Assembly: GCA_050747865.1 (NCBI GenBank) | Contig: JBOGJI010000303.1 | Span: 1-14,501, forward strand | DNA: 14,501 nt | Direction: 5' to 3' | Source: JBOGJI01 sp050747865 | Lineage (GTDB): Bacteria; Acidobacteriota; Thermoanaerobaculia; Multivoradales; JAHEKO01 | Shown: positions 14,341 through 14,501 of the stretch, piece after piece | How positions within the stretch are numbered: the first letter of the stretch is position 1 | Layout: each line of letters opens with the position of its first letter | Notes under the pieces: model-generated | Database searches by the model: none | What the model was told of the DNA's origin: nothing | The model's input: the letters and a program-made list of their open reading frames with translations, nothing else | Position numbers and translations under genes: made by a program

Positions 14341-14501
14341 GTCGTGGTTCCTCTCGATGGCGGCGACGTCTTCGAGTCGCGCGCCGGGCGCCGCCTCCCG
14401 GTCGGGGAGGACGGCTGGTTCTTCGGTTCTGGTTCGCCGGCGCGAAGGCGCCGGATCACGCCCGGCGCTTCGCACCGGGCGCAGCGCCGGTGCTTCTGGG
14501 C
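14341..14501 (-). other. Hairpin-rich upstream region of the NYN gene
   Basis: This stretch to the right edge shows no convincing gene. It contains two GC-rich hairpins. At 14437-14454 CCGGCGC pairs with GCGCCGG over a four-base loop. At 14472-14493 GCACCGG pairs with CCGGTGC over eight bases. They could be the terminator of a gene beyond the edge or structure in the NYN leader RNA. No promoter could be placed. Confidence 0.45.

Noticed and set aside
14341..14475. N-terminal extension of the NYN protein
   Set aside because: The extra 45 residues are R/P/E-rich, cover the GC hairpins and lack conserved pattern. The GTG at 14340 has a good ribosome-binding site.
1..14501. tRNA, rRNA, CRISPR, phage, toxin-antitoxin or defence genes
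   Set aside because: I looked for these and saw no matching pattern. The NYN-LOTUS gene alone is not evidence of a defence system.

Overview
The window is GC-rich bacterial chromosome with arginine-rich, lysine-poor proteins, dense coding and tightly spaced genes. It holds eleven protein genes, one of them cut by the left edge. I see no rRNA, tRNA, CRISPR array, transposase or phage gene. The genes are mostly housekeeping. A GC-rich, diderm-like bacterium fits; Acidobacteriota or a related soil lineage is a guess from the gene mix (plant CslA-like glycosyltransferase, NYN-LOTUS protein, uppS-cdsA-dxr-rseP order), not something the sequence proves.

Region 1 (about 6666 down to 1, minus strand) is one likely operon, transcribed leftward: a GT87-like membrane mannosyltransferase, truA, uppS, cdsA, dxr, rseP and a peroxiredoxin-like gene running off the edge. 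Most junctions overlap or nearly touch: GT87/truA by 22 bp, truA/uppS by 20 bp, cdsA/dxr by ATGA, and rseP is 13 bp from the peroxiredoxin-like gene. Dxr makes isoprenoid precursor, UppS makes the polyprenyl carrier, CdsA makes CDP-diacylglycerol for phospholipids, RseP cleaves membrane proteins, and the GT87-type enzyme would use a polyprenyl-linked sugar. The common theme is building the cell envelope.

Region 2 (6720-8885, plus strand) starts divergently from the GT87 gene. It holds a processive GT2 glycosyltransferase closely resembling plant CslA glucomannan synthases, then a roughly 112-bp inverted-repeat element, then a RimJ/RimL-type GNAT acetyltransferase.

Region 3 (11766 down to 8892, minus strand) is a two-gene unit: a protein with a helix-turn-helix/SANT-like N-terminus and a TPR-like C-terminus, followed after one base by a UvrD/PcrA helicase. 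The helicase converges with the GNAT gene, with 6 bp between their stops.

Region 4 (11854-13491, plus strand) is an FAD-dependent glycerol-3-phosphate dehydrogenase divergent from region 3. It ends at a strong hairpin (13518-13545) that also faces the 3' end of the last gene, a minus-strand NYN-LOTUS RNA-binding/nuclease-type protein (13585-14340) with an unusually lysine-rich composition. Upstream of that gene lies a hairpin-rich, apparently noncoding stretch to the right edge.

I did not find a convincing new multi-gene system. The most interesting items are the inverted-repeat element at 8222-8333, the Cys-less peroxiredoxin-like protein, the HTH-TPR/helicase pair, and the CslA-like/GT87 divergent pair.
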